Assembly (NCBI GenBank): GCA_002633025.1
Contig: NMRB01000863.1
Coordinates: forward strand, 1 to 64,000
Direction: 5' to 3'
DNA: 64,000 bases
From: Notospermus geniculatus
Lineage: Eukaryota > Nemertea > Pilidiophora > Heteronemertea > Lineidae
Positions 1 through 12,125 of this stretch are shown here, in pieces. How positions within the stretch are numbered: the first letter of the stretch is position 1; each line of letters starts with the position of its first letter. The notes under the pieces were generated by a model. It was given only the letters and a program-made list of their open reading frames with translations. It made no database searches and was not told the origin of the DNA. The translations under genes were made by a program, and so were the position numbers.

Positions 1-770
1 ACTTCCAAAGGCAACTGCTCGGCAATTTCCGTGACAACTGGCGCTGCCCAGTGGACAGATGAGCAGTTCGCCTCAGGTCGTTCCGAATGGGAGGATCAGT
101 GAGAAGGTATGGAGTGGGATGACAGTAAAAACGTCTGCATTGGCCTCCACTTATTTAAGGAGCATGCGTGACCAAGAAGGATTGACGATTCATCTTCTTC
201 ATTCTGGCGGGTCAGATTTGCATAAATTACTGACCAGGCATGCAATGAAGGGGCAACAGAGGCCACAATGTCTAACATACTAGTAAAATGCAAAAAATCA
301 TATTTTTCTAACTTTGGTAGGCCTGCGGCACGCAATGTCGAGTTTGGAGCGAGTCCCGGCCACCTGCGCCACACACTTTTAGGGAACAACTAGTGCCCCA
401 CGCATACTATTTTACCCTGAAGTGAATCCCCACCTGATACATTTTATAGTACTGGCGTATCCATGTTGAGTCCCCCACTTCCAAAATACTGCAGACTGGC
501 GAGTTAGTGCCGAGTGCCTGAGGAGGGGGGGGGGGTCCTATAAGTTAGCATACTTCCGATTGTCACTGATGGAAGGACATGCAATTTGAATACGCTGGCA
601 GCTTTTGAGCTTAAGGAATTAAAAGATAGGCTACACACAGTAACAGCATAGGAGCATGGGAGTAGACTGCCACTTGGGTATTCAGGGCAATGTATGTGTT
701 CAAGAAAGGAACACAATACACGAAAATTCGTTACAACGTTTATTACTGGACATCTCATCTTACAAGGACA
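1..770. other. Intronic or intergenic sequence with no recognised gene
   Basis: It should lie upstream of the first GAK exon seen, so it is probably intron. I found no kinase-domain exon. A run of ten G residues lies near 525-534. Short open frames here have no family signature. Confidence 0.4.
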
Positions 771-884
771 CGGTGGTGTAGTGGTTTGGGCCTCCGACTA
801 GGGGCCAGAGGGTCCCGGGTTCAAATCCCACTGGGCGTGAGACTTTGGGCAAGTCTCTTTGCCTCACTGGCCTCTCTCCACCCT
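770..884 (+). repeat. tRNA-derived SINE, family A, truncated copy
   Basis: The head resembles a tRNA, with an A-box-like stretch (GGTGGTGTAGTGG) and a B-box-like GGTTCAAATCC. It is followed by GCGTGAGACTTTGGGCAAG. It nearly matches the longer copy at 7514-7810. The matching stretch ends about 85 bp before the GAK linker exon. Confidence 0.8.
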
Positions 885-970
885 AGAATCGAAAGTGCTC
901 ACCGCTGTAATAGATTCGTCAATTCTAATTCTGAACAGTGTGCATCATTTTGTTTGTCCCAATTTTTCAG

Positions 971-3900
971 AACCTTCCACCCCTGATAGAAAGGTTTATC
1001 AGAGTCCAGTGGTTGAGGATCACAGTCCCCAACAGCAACAAGGGGGTACGGCCAGTTCATTATTCAGCTCCCTGAGAGGTGGCGCTGGTAATCTAATGAA
1101 GAATATAAAAGATGCCTCGAACAAGGTGATGGAGACAGTGTCTGCGTAAGTTGATACTTGCCATACGCAATGCAAATTTTGTTCCCCGCTAAATCGTACA
1201 TCGATGAATCATCAGCACCTGTTGACCAATGGAACATGGGGATTCCCATTGTGATGTCATTCCCGGAGTCTCACTTGTACCCGATACGAGTGTATACACA
1301 TAAGGAGAGTTGCGGTATGCAGCTGGTTACTGTAAACCGTGAAATTTTCGCAAGCATTTTATTTTCGTGATGAGGGGTCAAAACGCGAACTTAAATCGCA
1401 CGAAAATCGCTGGGTCTTAAACATTTCTGAAGCCCAAGGGCCATTATCACAAAATTTATTCTTGGCGAATTTGCGAAGTACGAAAATCGCAAACAATTAG
1501 CACCGCAAAAATTTCACGGTTTACAGTAGTACAGATTGTGCCAGGATGCAGCGTCCTGGGGTAAATTCCATAAAAGCATTCTTACTTAGAATGATAATAG
1601 GCCTTAGTTTCCAAATGCTTAGTTGATTTCTTGTTAGCAAAGAACTAAATCTTATTCCATAAAACCATTCTAAAGGCCTCCGTACATTGCATGAAAAGTG
1701 TCGAAATGAGTCACTACAATAGTCCGATCGACAATATTTGATCTAGCGAAGTGTCGCACCGTTCTCGAAAAACATCAGAGAACTTCGACATGTTGTGGAA
1801 TGTTGTCGCATGAAGTATTTTCGAACGGACTATTGTTCTGACTCATTTCGACAGTTGTCATGCAGTGTATGAAGGACCGTTCTTACTAGCTGCTTGCTAA
1901 GAGCTTCCTAGAATGGTGTGTTCATTGAAAAACCACAAGGTCAATTTCACTTCACAATAGAGGAAGGGTTCATAGTTGTTTTTGGCCTAAGCATTCCTGT
2001 GTGTTATATATTGAGGCTGCGGAGCATATGCTCATAAAGGAATCAACCATAAAGGTTCAACTGACAAATTTAGCATTTTATAAATGTGGACAATATCCCT
2101 TTAAAACCCAACAGATTCACATTCTGACGTTTCCATGTGATAGGCAAGACCCTTCTGCACATTCGCTGCAAATTTTGTTGAATTCCGACTAGTTGATCTT
2201 ATGATACAAAAGGTCTGAATTAATGAGAACCCCACGAACGATGTGTGTTCAGGGTCATCGGTGTACATTTGAATAGGCTGACGTACATTTGTACATGGAA
2301 CACTAATTGTGCTGAAAATAGCTCAGTTATCGTCAGAAATGGAATTCAAAGCATCATGTTGGCAGGTTCATGCACCTCTTCACCACAAAAAAGGTTGAAG
2401 CTCGTGCCTATTACGTAAAGCCAAAATTCAGGCAGTGAGAGACATCTGGTGGCAACACAGGAAGTGTATCCCTCAGTAAGCTCATCGTTCGCAGTTAAAC
2501 CTTTATGGTTGATTCCTTTATGATATGCTGTAGTCATATGCAACAATGCAAGGTTATATCTAGGATTTCAGAAGGGCACGGTGCAAACTTTTTGAAAAGG
2601 GCACTTCAGCCTAGAAAAGGGCACTTTTTATTCGCGACATTTCTACAAATGGAATTTGAGAGGCTTGTCAGCTAAAAATGTCTTTATAACTCCAGTCAAC
2701 AGCCAATTTAAGGCAGTTTCTAAGGTGATACGACCAAAAGGGACCATGGCAGAGGGTCTGGGAGGTACAAAAACCTTTAAAATTTTTTTTTTTTTTAGGG
2801 GGGCACAGCGGCGCCCTAGGGTGTTAAAAAAGGGCACAACAGCGCCCCCTTTCGGCAGCACGACATACCGCCGCTCTAAAATGGCCTAGATATAACCCTG
2901 CAATGTCCATGACAGTCATTATCCCCTCCCTTGAGAATCGATACCTCTTGACAAGTTCGGCATCATCACTTCTCGCGAATTTATTACCCTGCAGAAAACA
3001 TTTATAAGGCCCTTTACCTCGAATATTTCTCCCTGCGAATGTAGGCTTTTTCGGCCATTTGCGAACATTCAGGATGCGAAAATATTTCGCTTTATGGTAC
3101 CTTAAATACTAACTCAAAACATTTTCTGTCTTTAGGACTATAAATAAAGGAGATCTGGATATCAATTATGTGACATCGAGAATATTAGGTAAGTGCATTG
3201 TTTTCCTCTTTTTTGGTCAGCACACCTGAGTGTGCTGACCTTTGAAAATAGCTTTGGCCCATACTTCATAAATTACTGCAGCTAGAGTGTTTTGACATTG
3301 AAATTGTATGTTCTATTGCAATTTGCACTTCAAATGTGGCCGCCAGTCATCCATCTTGAAAAATGTACTTTGGCTTTCCCTGGAACAAATGTACTTTGGC
3401 TTTCCCTGGAACACATTGACTTGACACTTGTCGTTCGCTCTTCTGGTACATTCACCCAGGTGAGCACATGGTCCATGGACCATTTGATTCCATGATTGTC
3501 CAAATTTACTTCTGTTTTTTTTCAGTAATGTCCTATCCTGCTGAGGGTATAGAGACAGCATATCGCAATCATATCGACGACGTCAAAAACTACTTAGATG
3601 CCCGTCACCCTAGTTCATATGCAGTCTATAATTTATCACAAAGACAATACAAAAATATCAAGTTTCAGAACAGGGTTTGTATCATTTTGTCATCTGCTTG
3701 TCGGTTCATGTTTTCTGTATGCTTATTATCCGTTTTCAGGAATATCTTTGTGTTTAGGTCTTTGTTTTGACATGATCTGACTGAAGACTTCTGAATAACT
3801 TAAATAGCCCTGGTTACATCTGTCTAAAATCTCCGTGCTTTTTGAGACACAGGTTTTTTCTGAACCAGAAAAAACATGGCGTTAAAATGTGATTGGTAAT

Positions 3901-6900
3901 AAGTTCCGTAACCCGGCGATAGGGGCACTGCGTGTGGGCAACTCTCCATAATCAAGTGGCTACTGGAGGCATGAAATAGCCTATACGCATGTGCATGACT
4001 CACCGATTTGCATCGCTGTCTGTCAGGGTGCTCGGAACTCCAGGTAGACACGGGGATTTTGTGGTTACACTACATAACCCTTTAGCACTCAAGCTTACGT
4101 CATTTTTTATCCATTTGTTCCTCAAGAGGGTTTGGAAAAAATGAGTGTTTTCAACAAGAAAAAAATGTACTAAACATCAGTAAACGGGCGAAACAATGTC
4201 AAGAGGTGCAGTTCGGCTCAGAAAATCAGCTAAGGCAGAAAAATATTTTAGTTCATTATTTTCCCCTCAGATGGCAGCACAAGTCTCTGGGCGTCCAAGG
4301 GCGTTTTGAGGAAATCTGAAGCGGGCATCCACGGGCGTTTTGAGTGTTAAAGGGTTCTACATAAAATACCCATGTCTAAAATAGCCCCGGCGTAGCCCTT
4401 TCGAGCTTGCTGTGGCTAATAAGCACGGGGATTTCAGACACTGGTCAATTTAGACTCGGCAATTTGTAGGGGTAACCACAAAATCCCCGGGGTAAGCATG
4501 TGGATTTGTGTAACCACAGCTAATATTGCTTTGTCAAACAAACTGTCTGTGTTGGGGAAGACCCTGGTTGGGTCGAAAATCTGCAAATATCGGAGACAAC
4601 TTTACTTATACTGTCATTCTGTGTGTCTCTTTTGTGCTCTATTTTGAATAGTAGGCAATACCCGTTTGGTGGCGGAACTGCTAAATTCATGTGTCATTAT
4701 AGGAGCGCTTGGTGGAAGTAATGCGAGGTTGAGATCTGCTCCGACTCCCACTCCTGCTCCGACTCCGAGGTGCTACTTTCGGATTTTTCAAATTGGAGAT
4801 AAATTTACCACCCAGGCGGGTTCTATTCGTTCTCCTAGAATGAGTAAACACCATTGCTGTGGAAAACCCCGTTGTATTTCATAACGTAGTTTCCAAAAAT
4901 GAATCCACTGGACATGCTGGAGTGCGAGTCGAGACTCGGAACATAATCTGAACACCCTAATGACGTCATACCCGTTCGAGTGGCGTAATGACGTCATTCC
5001 GTCGCACATGACGTTGCCGACGTCACGGACGACGCGACGGCAATCTTGGTGACGTCATGACGTCAAAAGGCCTGAACAGCATTGTTATTTCCGTTAATAT
5101 CTTTATATCTCAAAAACTATAAGAGACATCAAAATTCGGGCTTCGTAAGGACACTTCCCAGGCCCGTCTGCACTTGCATACCAAGTTTGGCGGCGATCCG
5201 TTCGTTAGTCTCGGAGAAAATCGCGAACAAACAAACACACAAACAAACTCTTGTCAAATTTTAGTATGATCTGTGATGGTAATCAATACTTTTTCGATCT
5301 ACTGCAGGTTTCTGAGTGTGGTTGGCCAGCTAAGAAGGCACCTACGTTACACAGCCTCTTTGCCATCTGCAAGAACATGCATCTGTGGTTACGTCAGAAT
5401 CCAAAGAACGTCTGTGTCATTCATTGCATCGATGGAAAAGCTGTCTCCGCAACAGTTGTCGGTGCATTCCTTTCCTATTGTCATCTCTTCCCCGACGTCT
5501 CGTCATCGATGCACTTATTCTCGGCAAGACGGTGTAACCCTGGGCTCACTGCTTCTCAGACAAGGTGAGCTAGACATCCCCCTCATGGAAGGGGTTCCCT
5601 TCAACATGTTCAACTCAAAATCCTAGTCTGGTTCCCTGACCTGCTGTATGGTGGCGCTGACTGATGGTCCGATGCAGAGGTCAGGCAGGCGCCGTGTCAA
5701 CACTGATCTAAAAATAGAACATTACTCATGGGCTGATTATTATGGGATATCGGGGTATCTTGAAACGAATTGTACATCGCGTGTGAAAACTGTCAAAATG
5801 CCCGGTGTTCTGTATGTTTTAGGTGTACCATGTATCAGCTTTGCCTCTGCATCAGCCTGTACAGGTATCGCAAGAGAGAAACTTCCGAAATTGAAGGGTC
5901 AAGACGCTGCACACCCGGCTTGATGGCCGATGTACCGATATCACGTGACCTACTGACGTCACTGCAGATTTTGTCAGGATTCTGACAATTTTACGCGGCG
6001 CCTGCCTGACCTCTGTATCGCACCATCAGTCAGCGCCACCATACAGCAGGTCATGGAACCAGACTACTCAAAATCCCTTCCCAAGATTTCTACAGCGTAT
6101 CAGTTCCAATTGATGTGGATTTCCATGAATCCAAATTCCTTGAATATTTTAACTCTTTGACGCTGCGTAAAATTTTTCCATTGTTTTACAGGTATATGAG
6201 ATACATATGTGATATGGTCGGCCCAGAATCTGTCTTACCACATAACAAGCCTATCATGTTGGTCACAGTCTCAATGTCTCCAGTGCCGCGGTTCAACAAA
6301 ATGCAGTAAGTTTGCTTCATAGGATCTCTTAGCTAAATGCTCCATAGAGTCACTCTTTTGCAGTGGCCCTGTTAAGCCTAGCATATACTGCACTTGCGAA
6401 TGGATACAACTAGTCGCCACTGAGCAACCTGGCGACTGGGAGGATTTAGCTGGAACTGGAGGCGACTGATCAGTCGCCAGAAACAGTCGGTCTACGCACC
6501 CTTGCGACTCGCTGGAACTGAGATTTTGCCAGTCGCTGGAACTGAGATTTTGCCAGTCGCCGCGATTTGCACATGTTCAACTTTCTGGCGACTAGTTGTA
6601 TCCAGTTTCGTTCAGTCACTGCGATGTACGTGGGTTTGAGACTGATCAGTGCCAGTTTTCTGAAGGAAATCGAGTCTCAACGCCACAGATGTTACCCGAG
6701 TTGCTTCCAGTCGCAAGTGCAATGTATGCAGTCAGGATATGACGACTGATTGGATCCTCCTAGTTTTACCGAGTTGCTGAATTTGCGATGTGCGCACAGC
6801 GCGTACATCACCAGCGACCGATCCAATCAGTTGCTTCCAATCGCAAGTGCGATGTATGCTGGGCTTAAAGTTGCTCTAGTTCGAATTGTAAACATTACGG

Positions 6901-8133
6901 TGTGCCACCTATTGTCAACTTCTGGTACTAACAAATCAGATAAAATCGAATTAAATCTCGCCTTTCACAACTTTTTGTTTGTTTTTGAGCGTAAAATCAT
7001 AAATATATTTCAGTTACAAGAATATTTATCAAGATAGATATAAAAATAGATAACATTAATGTTTTGGTATACACAGTGCTGCCACCTGTCCGAGGAAAAA
7101 TAACTATTATAATCAACCATGTAAATAAGCAAACGGTAATGTTTACAATTCGAACTAGAGCACCTTTAAGGCCTACAACAATGTTTAGTGAGAGTTCCAC
7201 CAGAATATTTTGGGGTGAATTTGACAGTGCAAAGGCAGAAATTGGAGCCCTTGGAAGAAGACTTTAAATTTTAGAATATTCCTCTTGCTGGGGTTTGAAC
7301 AAGATGTTTATGATAATGGAACAAAGGGCCTTTTAATCTAGTCAACTGCATGAATGGGGTTATATCTTCTTTGAATTTCTAATTTTCAGAAATGGCTGTC
7401 GGCCATTTGCAGAGGTGTATCTTGGTGAAGACAGAATACTCAGCACATCACAGGAATATGAAAAGATGAGGTGATTATTTTGTTCCTTAGGAAAATGATG
7501 CTAATGACGCCATAGGTGGTGTAGTGGTTCGGGCCTCCGACTAGCGGTCAGAGGATCCCGGGTTCGAAGCCCACTGGGCGTGAGACTTTGGGCAAGTCTC
7601 TGCCTCACTGGCCTCTCTCCACCCACGTGTACAAATGGGTACCAGTCGGAAATGCTCGGATTTTAGCCCTGAATGAACAGCTCATCTGAGTTCTGAGTTC
7701 TACTGAAAGGTTTCAGGATAGACTGGGGTTAAAGTGTAAAGTCAGATGACGCCTCTACCGTTGTTGATATCAGACTATAAACCCAAACTTTAACTTTAAC
7801 TTTTTAACTTTATATTTTGCACTGGGCTCCTGATTCAATATTTTGTATAAGAAATGTTCAGATTGTCATGTTTTTTGTCTGCAAAAGTGGCCAAGGTCTT
7901 GGATCTACTCGAGAAGCCAGTTGCCTCGGTCTGTTTCGCCCTCCCACAGCGATTTTCATGGCGTATCCCCATTACCGATTGAGTCCCTCATAAGCTGTTA
8001 CTCTCAATTTTTCAGGGGCTTCACCAGTGAAGAGAGTCGTGCCTTCATTCCGCTGAACATCTCCGCAGTGGGAGATGTCACTGTTGTAGTTTACCATGCT
8101 AGGTCAACATTTGGGGGGAAAGTGCAGGGCAAA
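971..8133 (+). CDS. GAK: Auxilin / cyclin-G-associated kinase (GAK), internal exons: linker, PTEN-like domain and start of C2
   Basis: Seven exons with GT-AG borders and matching phases: 971-1145, 3136-3188, 3526-3674, 5308-5564, 6192-6305, 7390-7470 and 8016-8133, about 315 residues in all. The first gives the pre-PTEN linker (SLFSSLRGGAGNLMKNIKD). Exons 2-4 give the PTEN/tensin-like domain with GDLDINYVTSRI, VMSYPAEG, HPSSYAVYNLS, VSECGWPAKKAP and NVCVIHCIDGKAVSA. Exons 5-7 give RYICDMV, the start of the C2 domain, CRPFAEVYLGEDR, STSQEYEKMR and VVYHARSTFGGKVQGK. GAK/auxilin recruits Hsc70 to clathrin coats through a C-terminal J domain, and the PTEN-C2 part binds phosphoinositides. The P-loop has Cys but Lys-Ala where active phosphatases have the HCxxGxxR arginine, so it is probably a pseudophosphatase, as in the family. 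The kinase domain should lie before base 1. The rest of C2, the clathrin-binding region and the J domain were not found. Introns hold SINEs and MITEs. GAK and auxilin cannot be separated here; invertebrates usually have one gene. Confidence 0.93.
1683..1870. repeat. MITE, about 190 bp, long terminal inverted repeats
   Basis: About 40 bp at the left end (GTGTCGAAATGAGTC) returns inverted at the right end (GACTCATTTCGACA), with a second matching block at GTCCGATCGACA / GAACGGACTATTG. It lies in a GAK intron. Confidence 0.7.
3804..4523. repeat. Non-autonomous element, 'CCCCGGGGATTT' family, interrupted copy
   Basis: The ends read AGCCCTGGTTACA and GTAACCACAGCTA. Inside are blocks shared with 29778-30246 and 35455-36475: AGCCCCGGCG, AAGCACGGGGATTT, and GTTCCGTAACCCGGCGATAG, which is the inverted form of CTATCGCCGGGATACGGAAC there. 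A second element sits inside at 4076-4356. Confidence 0.65.
4076..4356. repeat. Nested MITE, about 281 bp
   Basis: Ends are AACCCTTTAGCACTCAA and TTGAGTGTTAAAGGGTT. CTACAT (CTACATAA with two more bases) stands on both sides, giving a 6-8 bp candidate target duplication, a size seen with hAT elements. It is inserted in the element at 3804-4523. Confidence 0.65.
4960..5066. promoter_or_regulatory. Cluster of CRE-like TGACGTCA words
   Basis: Within about 110 bp of GAK intron the word TGACGTCA occurs three times, with further GACGTCA and TGACG variants. TGACGTCA is the consensus for CREB/ATF factors. Similar clusters sit in repeats near 8395, 10810-10862, 26058 and 55425, so they may be transposon-borne. 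No function is shown. Confidence 0.35.
5624..6065. repeat. MITE, 442 bp, about 65-bp TIRs and 11-bp target duplication
   Basis: The left end (AGTCTGGTTCCCTGACCTGC) is repeated inverted at the right end with one change. Homology continues inward through GGTGGCGCTGACTGATGG and GAGGTCAGGCAGGCGCCG. ACTCAAAATCC flanks it on both sides (5613-5623 and 6066-6076). Long TIRs with a 9-11 bp duplication suggest a Mutator-like (MULE) derivative. It is inserted between GAK exons 4 and 5, just 59 bp after the donor. Confidence 0.8.
6370..6866. repeat. MITE with GTTAAGCC-like ends
   Basis: Left end GTTAAGCCTAGCATATACTGCACTTGCGA pairs with right end TCGCAAGTGCGATGTATGCTGGGCTTAA, with a few mismatches. The interior is rich in CAGTCGC/GCGACTGG words. 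It abuts the next MITE. Confidence 0.65.
6866..7172. repeat. MITE, about 307 bp
   Basis: GCTCTAGTTCGAATTGTAAA at the left returns inverted as TTTACAATTCGAACTAGAGC at the right, continuing to CATTACGGT / ACGGTAATG. It lies in a GAK intron. Confidence 0.75.
7514..7810 (+). repeat. tRNA-derived SINE, family A, full-length copy
   Basis: The tRNA-like head (GGTGGTGTAGTGGTTCGGGC, B box GGTTCGAAGCC) is followed by an unrelated body and a 3' tail of TTTAAC-type repeats near 7787-7810. This copy is longer than the one at 770-884. It sits between the last two GAK exons seen. Confidence 0.85.
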
Positions 8134-8323
8134 GTAAGTCAAATCTTCACATTTATTTTTCTGATTAATATCTCTTCATGTCATATACAATGTACTTCGT
8201 GTTTTCTCTTGCCAATTTTATAACACTGTTCTGCAAATTTACTGTTTGTGGTCTTCCTTCACTCCAAAATCATGGAGTTAGTGCAGTGTAACCTCTTGAC
8301 TTTGGGGACTGGCAAATGGTGCC

Positions 8324-8700
8324 CGTAATGGGGAACCTGCCCGGCGGTTTATCCTGACAGGTCGGCGCTGCGAGCGGTTGTACCGAAACAACGTCATTGA
8401 CGTCATTTTAGGTGTTGACGTTGCATCATGAAAAAATTACCTGTACATTTTTCTGCAGGAAAAATGATACAAAAGTCGTTGCTTTTATCGCCATTGCATC
8501 TCTTCATTTTAAGAAAAAAAGGAATGAGATTTAAAGAAAATTTCATCTGCTAGACGATAATGTAAGCTTTACTGTCGGACGACCAACACAAATGGTTTAT
8601 TTTCACGCCAGAAATAAATGGAAATAACATTAGAAAAAAGAGACTTCGGTCACATCGCTCACAGCGCCACGTCGTGATGTTAGTGTGCGGGTTCCCCATT
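8324..8700. repeat. MITE family 'GGGGAACC', copy 1
   Basis: It begins AATGGGGAACCTGC and ends GCGGGTTCCCCATT. The body (GGTTTATCCTGACAGGTCGG, GTTGACGTTGCATCATG, TTCACGCCAGAAATAAATG) matches the copy at 55356-55735. A more diverged relative may span 8909-9295, with ends AATGAGGAACCCGC and CACGCGGTTTCCCCATTT. Confidence 0.75.
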
Positions 8701-9540
8701 GAGAGGTGTCCTGATGAGAGAGTTTAGACTCAATGGAAAAGGCCATCTGAAGACTTGACTTTGGCATCCTTAAAAGAGTGGTTCTAAGAGTGATGGCATC
8801 GGTACTTATTGTGATGGATTGATTGTGAATCTCATCATTTCTGTCATCATATCGATTTTCAAAAGTAGATATGGGATGTTTCAATGTATAGGAAAACAAA
8901 ACATCGTTCATAATGAGGAACCCGCTAACTAACGCCACGATGTGGCAGCCGCACTGTCAGTGTAAGACCCAGGAGTCCTATTTTCTAACAGTATTTCCAT
9001 TTTCTTGTTGCCCCAAAATAAACCACTCTGTTTGGTTCGATTTTGATTAAATTACACGGCCCTGCTTCATTTTCAAAGTTCTCCGTATATCACTGCTTTG
9101 TTTCGTCAGAAATGCCACAGGATGCCAATATTGACATCTTTTGGGGAAAATCCCACAAAAAACTGTGTAGAAAAATGTACACAGATGTTTGACAGCGCGA
9201 CGTCAACAGCGAAAAAAGTGACGTCGGTACGTCATTCAGGTTTTATACTCGCTGCGCCATCTATTATTCTAGTTTCTCACGCGGTTTCCCCATTTGAGAT
9301 GAAACACCTGTGAGAGCATATTACACGTTTTCAATGTTATTTTGTAGCTGAGAAGGGGATCCTGTGAAACCGTAGTAAGTCATCCTGTAGGAGGGTGTTG
9401 TGGAGACAGTTTAAACTTATGTTGGTGTTAGTTTCATAGCATGTGTCCAAGGTTTCCACTGAAAGTCCTGGTATGTCAAGAGTGTGTGGATTTTGGAGTT
9501 TTTGGTGATCCTCTGAAGGGACTGTGCTATCTGTCAGCCT

Positions 9541-10095
9541 TAATGCCCATGTCACACTGTCCCGAAGTTGACACCCGATGGCCATATGGAGTTGCCCTCT
9601 CCATCACATGAAGAATGGATTCAACCGTGGATTGGAAATCTTACTGATAAGTGCCCGCCTGAAGAAGACCCCGGTTGGGATCGAAAATTTTGCAAGATTC
9701 TGGAAGTTGACTTCGGGGCCATCTTCACGCAAAATGAGGAGCCTGATAGCCTAGTGGTTATCACGCCCGCTTGGCAAGCGGGAGGTCCCGGGTTCAAATC
9801 CAGCCCAGGCCATATGGGATTTAATTCCCGGCTCTTCAGTCCATCGCATGGGACAGTAAGCCGTGGTGCCTTGTACCTTGTGTCTTTGCAAGGGCAAGTA
9901 AAAGACCCCATCCAAGTGAGGAACATGAGTAGCTTGTGATGGCCTCCTCCGTACGTACCAGGGCCAATAATGCTATTGCGTCGGCCCTGACAGAAAAATG
10001 AAATACAAATACAAATACAAATACGCAAAATTCAAAATTCCATATTCGTGTGGCCATCGGGTGTCTAATTTCGGGACAGTGTGACACGGGCATTA
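9541..10095. repeat. MITE with 45-bp TIRs, carrying a SINE
   Basis: TAATGCCCATGTCACACTGT starts the left TIR, and the right end is its inverse (ACAGTGTGACACGGGCATTA). Homology runs through CCCGAAGTTGACACCCGATGGCCA. A SINE (9740-10021) and a copy of the GACCCCGGTTGGG word (near 9668) lie inside. Confidence 0.8.
9740..10021 (+). repeat. tRNA-derived SINE, family B
   Basis: The tRNA-like head (GATAGCCTAGTGGTTATCACGC, then the B box GGTTCAAATCC) is followed by a body with GCAAGGGCAAGTAAAAGACCCC and a tail of ACAAAT repeats (near 10003-10022). Body words recur in the SINEs at 38925-39155 and 56620-56882. Confidence 0.85.
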
Positions 10096-10323
10096 CCCTA
10101 GTGCAGCCCCTGAGCCTACAAAAGAATACATACTGGAAGTGGTGTTAAGGGAAAAAAAATAAATGTTCTGTTTCTGGTTACCGCGCACATCAGCTTTAAC
10201 CCCTGTGCGTCAAGAAATTTTTATTCTTCATTTTGAACGAAATTTGCGATTTCTTAGACCCCCGCGCCATCTGGTGTGAACAAAATAAGTTACAACAAGC
10301 AAGTCGCTGAAAATCATCTGTAG

Positions 10324-10399
10324 AATTGGGGAGCCAGCCCACTTTTATTTACACTTTTGAGAACGAAAGGTTTGATGGTCTCATTCTACCAGTAGTAAC
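10324..10399. repeat. Inverted-repeat partner of the sequence right of the N gap
   Basis: About 72 bp, including CAGCCCACTTTTATTTACAC and GGTTTGATGGTCTCATTCTA, recurs inverted at 13152-13222, immediately after the gap. The two arms flank a 2.75-kb interval that contains the gap. Confidence 0.8.
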
Positions 10400-10559
10400 T
10401 GGGAGATGAATAAAACCCATTTCTTAAGCATGGCATTCCTGGGCTTTAGAACAACAATGATATTCACGCCAAATAACCCCCTCATATCAGTGATTAGAAA
10501 TACACAACTTAAGAAAAAAATAAATCTGGGGTTTGGACTTAAGAAGGGCCCCAATAAGG

Positions 10560-10880
10560 GTCAAAAAAGGGTCACAATTACACTTTTGAGAGCAAAGTTG
10601 AATTTGGTATAAAAATATCCCCTTACGTTGGGTCACAATTACACTTTTGAGAACGAAGGTGAAACTGATACAAAAATATCCCCTGACGTCACTTGTCACA
10701 AAAATATAACTTAAGAAAAAATAGTCCCTGGCGTTTCAGCTTAAGAAGGGGTCAAGAAAATGATGCCAAGAGAGAAAGGCAGTTGTACGAAAGACATTAC
10801 TCCACGCAAAGACGTCGCGTCATGACGTCATTGATGCAGTGACGGTCGCGTCATGACGTCATTGGTGCAGTGACGGTCGC
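10560..10880. repeat. Short direct repeats
   Basis: GGTCACAATTACACTTTTGAGA occurs twice about 63 bp apart, followed each time by an AAAAATATCCCCT block. At 10805-10880 the stretch GTCGCGTCATGACGTCATTG with GCAGTGACG is repeated in tandem. No gene is seen between 10096 and 12345. Confidence 0.6.
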
Positions 10881-11169
10881 GTGCCAAAATGAGAAAAGAG
10901 TAAACGACATAGACAAGGCGAAGGAGAAAAGCACTGATATTAACATAATTTATTAGTTAACAGTATAATGATATGGATGATGGTCGGCCAATTCAGCGGC
11001 TTTCGCCGGGTCTTGTCATTTCATAGGCATTGTATACTGTGAGCCACGCACTGAATACCTTTCTAGATCTCCTCAGTTCCCAATCACATTATATGAATAT
11101 ACAGGGTCCATTGTGATGTGATTAATCATCCAGGTGCATATTGACCACGAACACTATACCCTTTAGTTC

Positions 11170-12125
11170 CACCTATCCCAAATTGGTGGTTTTTTGAGAC
11201 ACCGGTCTTCCCCGTGCTTGAAAAAAACCGCCACGCCCTCTCACCTATTTTCAGTACATTTCATTGGTTACTAAACACGGCGAGAGAGGTCGCGCTTGCG
11301 GCTCAAATTTCGGCGGGTTTTGGTTTATAGCGCATGCGCAATACGCACCACACTTACTGCGCCATCAGTCGCCGGGTTTCACAACTACATGTAATAATTG
11401 CCGAGTTTATTGCGCTTACACCAACTTTTATACGGGTATTCGAAGAACATGGACTATGGATCAATGGACTCTGGATTCGGACTGTGGAAACCATGGACTG
11501 ACCACTCATAAACACCTCACTGACATACGCCGCCTGCCTGTGTAGTGTATCGAAGACGTCATCGCGAATAACACACCATGGTTGAGAAAAATAATGCCTT
11601 TAATTTGCTCGGGAAGAGACGGCTGAAAGCCTAGCTAGGCTACTCTCCATGCACCTATTTTGACCCGCTCGCCCGGATTGTGATCTGGTGATACCATCAC
11701 TTCCGAACATCCTATTTATTAGCTAAATGAACATTCGATGTGACCCGACAGTACACGGTGGTGACAGCTTCTCAATCTCTCAAGACTCAGCTCCTAATTT
11801 TCTGTCGGAGAGAAGGTTTCCATTCCAGGCGGTGTATGTCAATGAGGTATATTATGACTGGTCAGTCCATGGTTTCCTCAGTCCAGTAATCCAGAATCCA
11901 TTGATCCATAGTCCATGTTTTTCGAATACCCCCTTTATACTGGCAGTATAATTCTTCCAAGCACCAATCTAAAATCCCGGGTGACACATTGTCTGAGAAT
12001 TAGCCCCGGCGAACTCGGCGGGTCTAATAAACCGGGGGTTTTCAAACACGGGTCTTTTCGACACGGCAAAAAATAGGTGTATGCGCAAGAAACCTGGGGT
12101 TTTGGTGGGTTTGGGACAGGTAGAA
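11170..12125. repeat. Fold-back DNA element, about 950 bp
   Basis: A block reading TATTCGAAGAACATGGACTATGGATCAATGGA (shown in part) and continuing to CCATGGACTGACCA, at about 11418-11510, returns inverted at about 11862-11945. The outer ends also pair loosely. Words near 12005-12060 (AGCCCCGGCGAACTCGG) link it to the CCCCGGGGATTT family. Confidence 0.55.

Noticed and set aside
770-850. A functional tRNA gene
   Set aside because: A and B boxes are present, but the same unit recurs at 7514 with a long unrelated body and tail, which is a SINE; the cloverleaf is not convincing.
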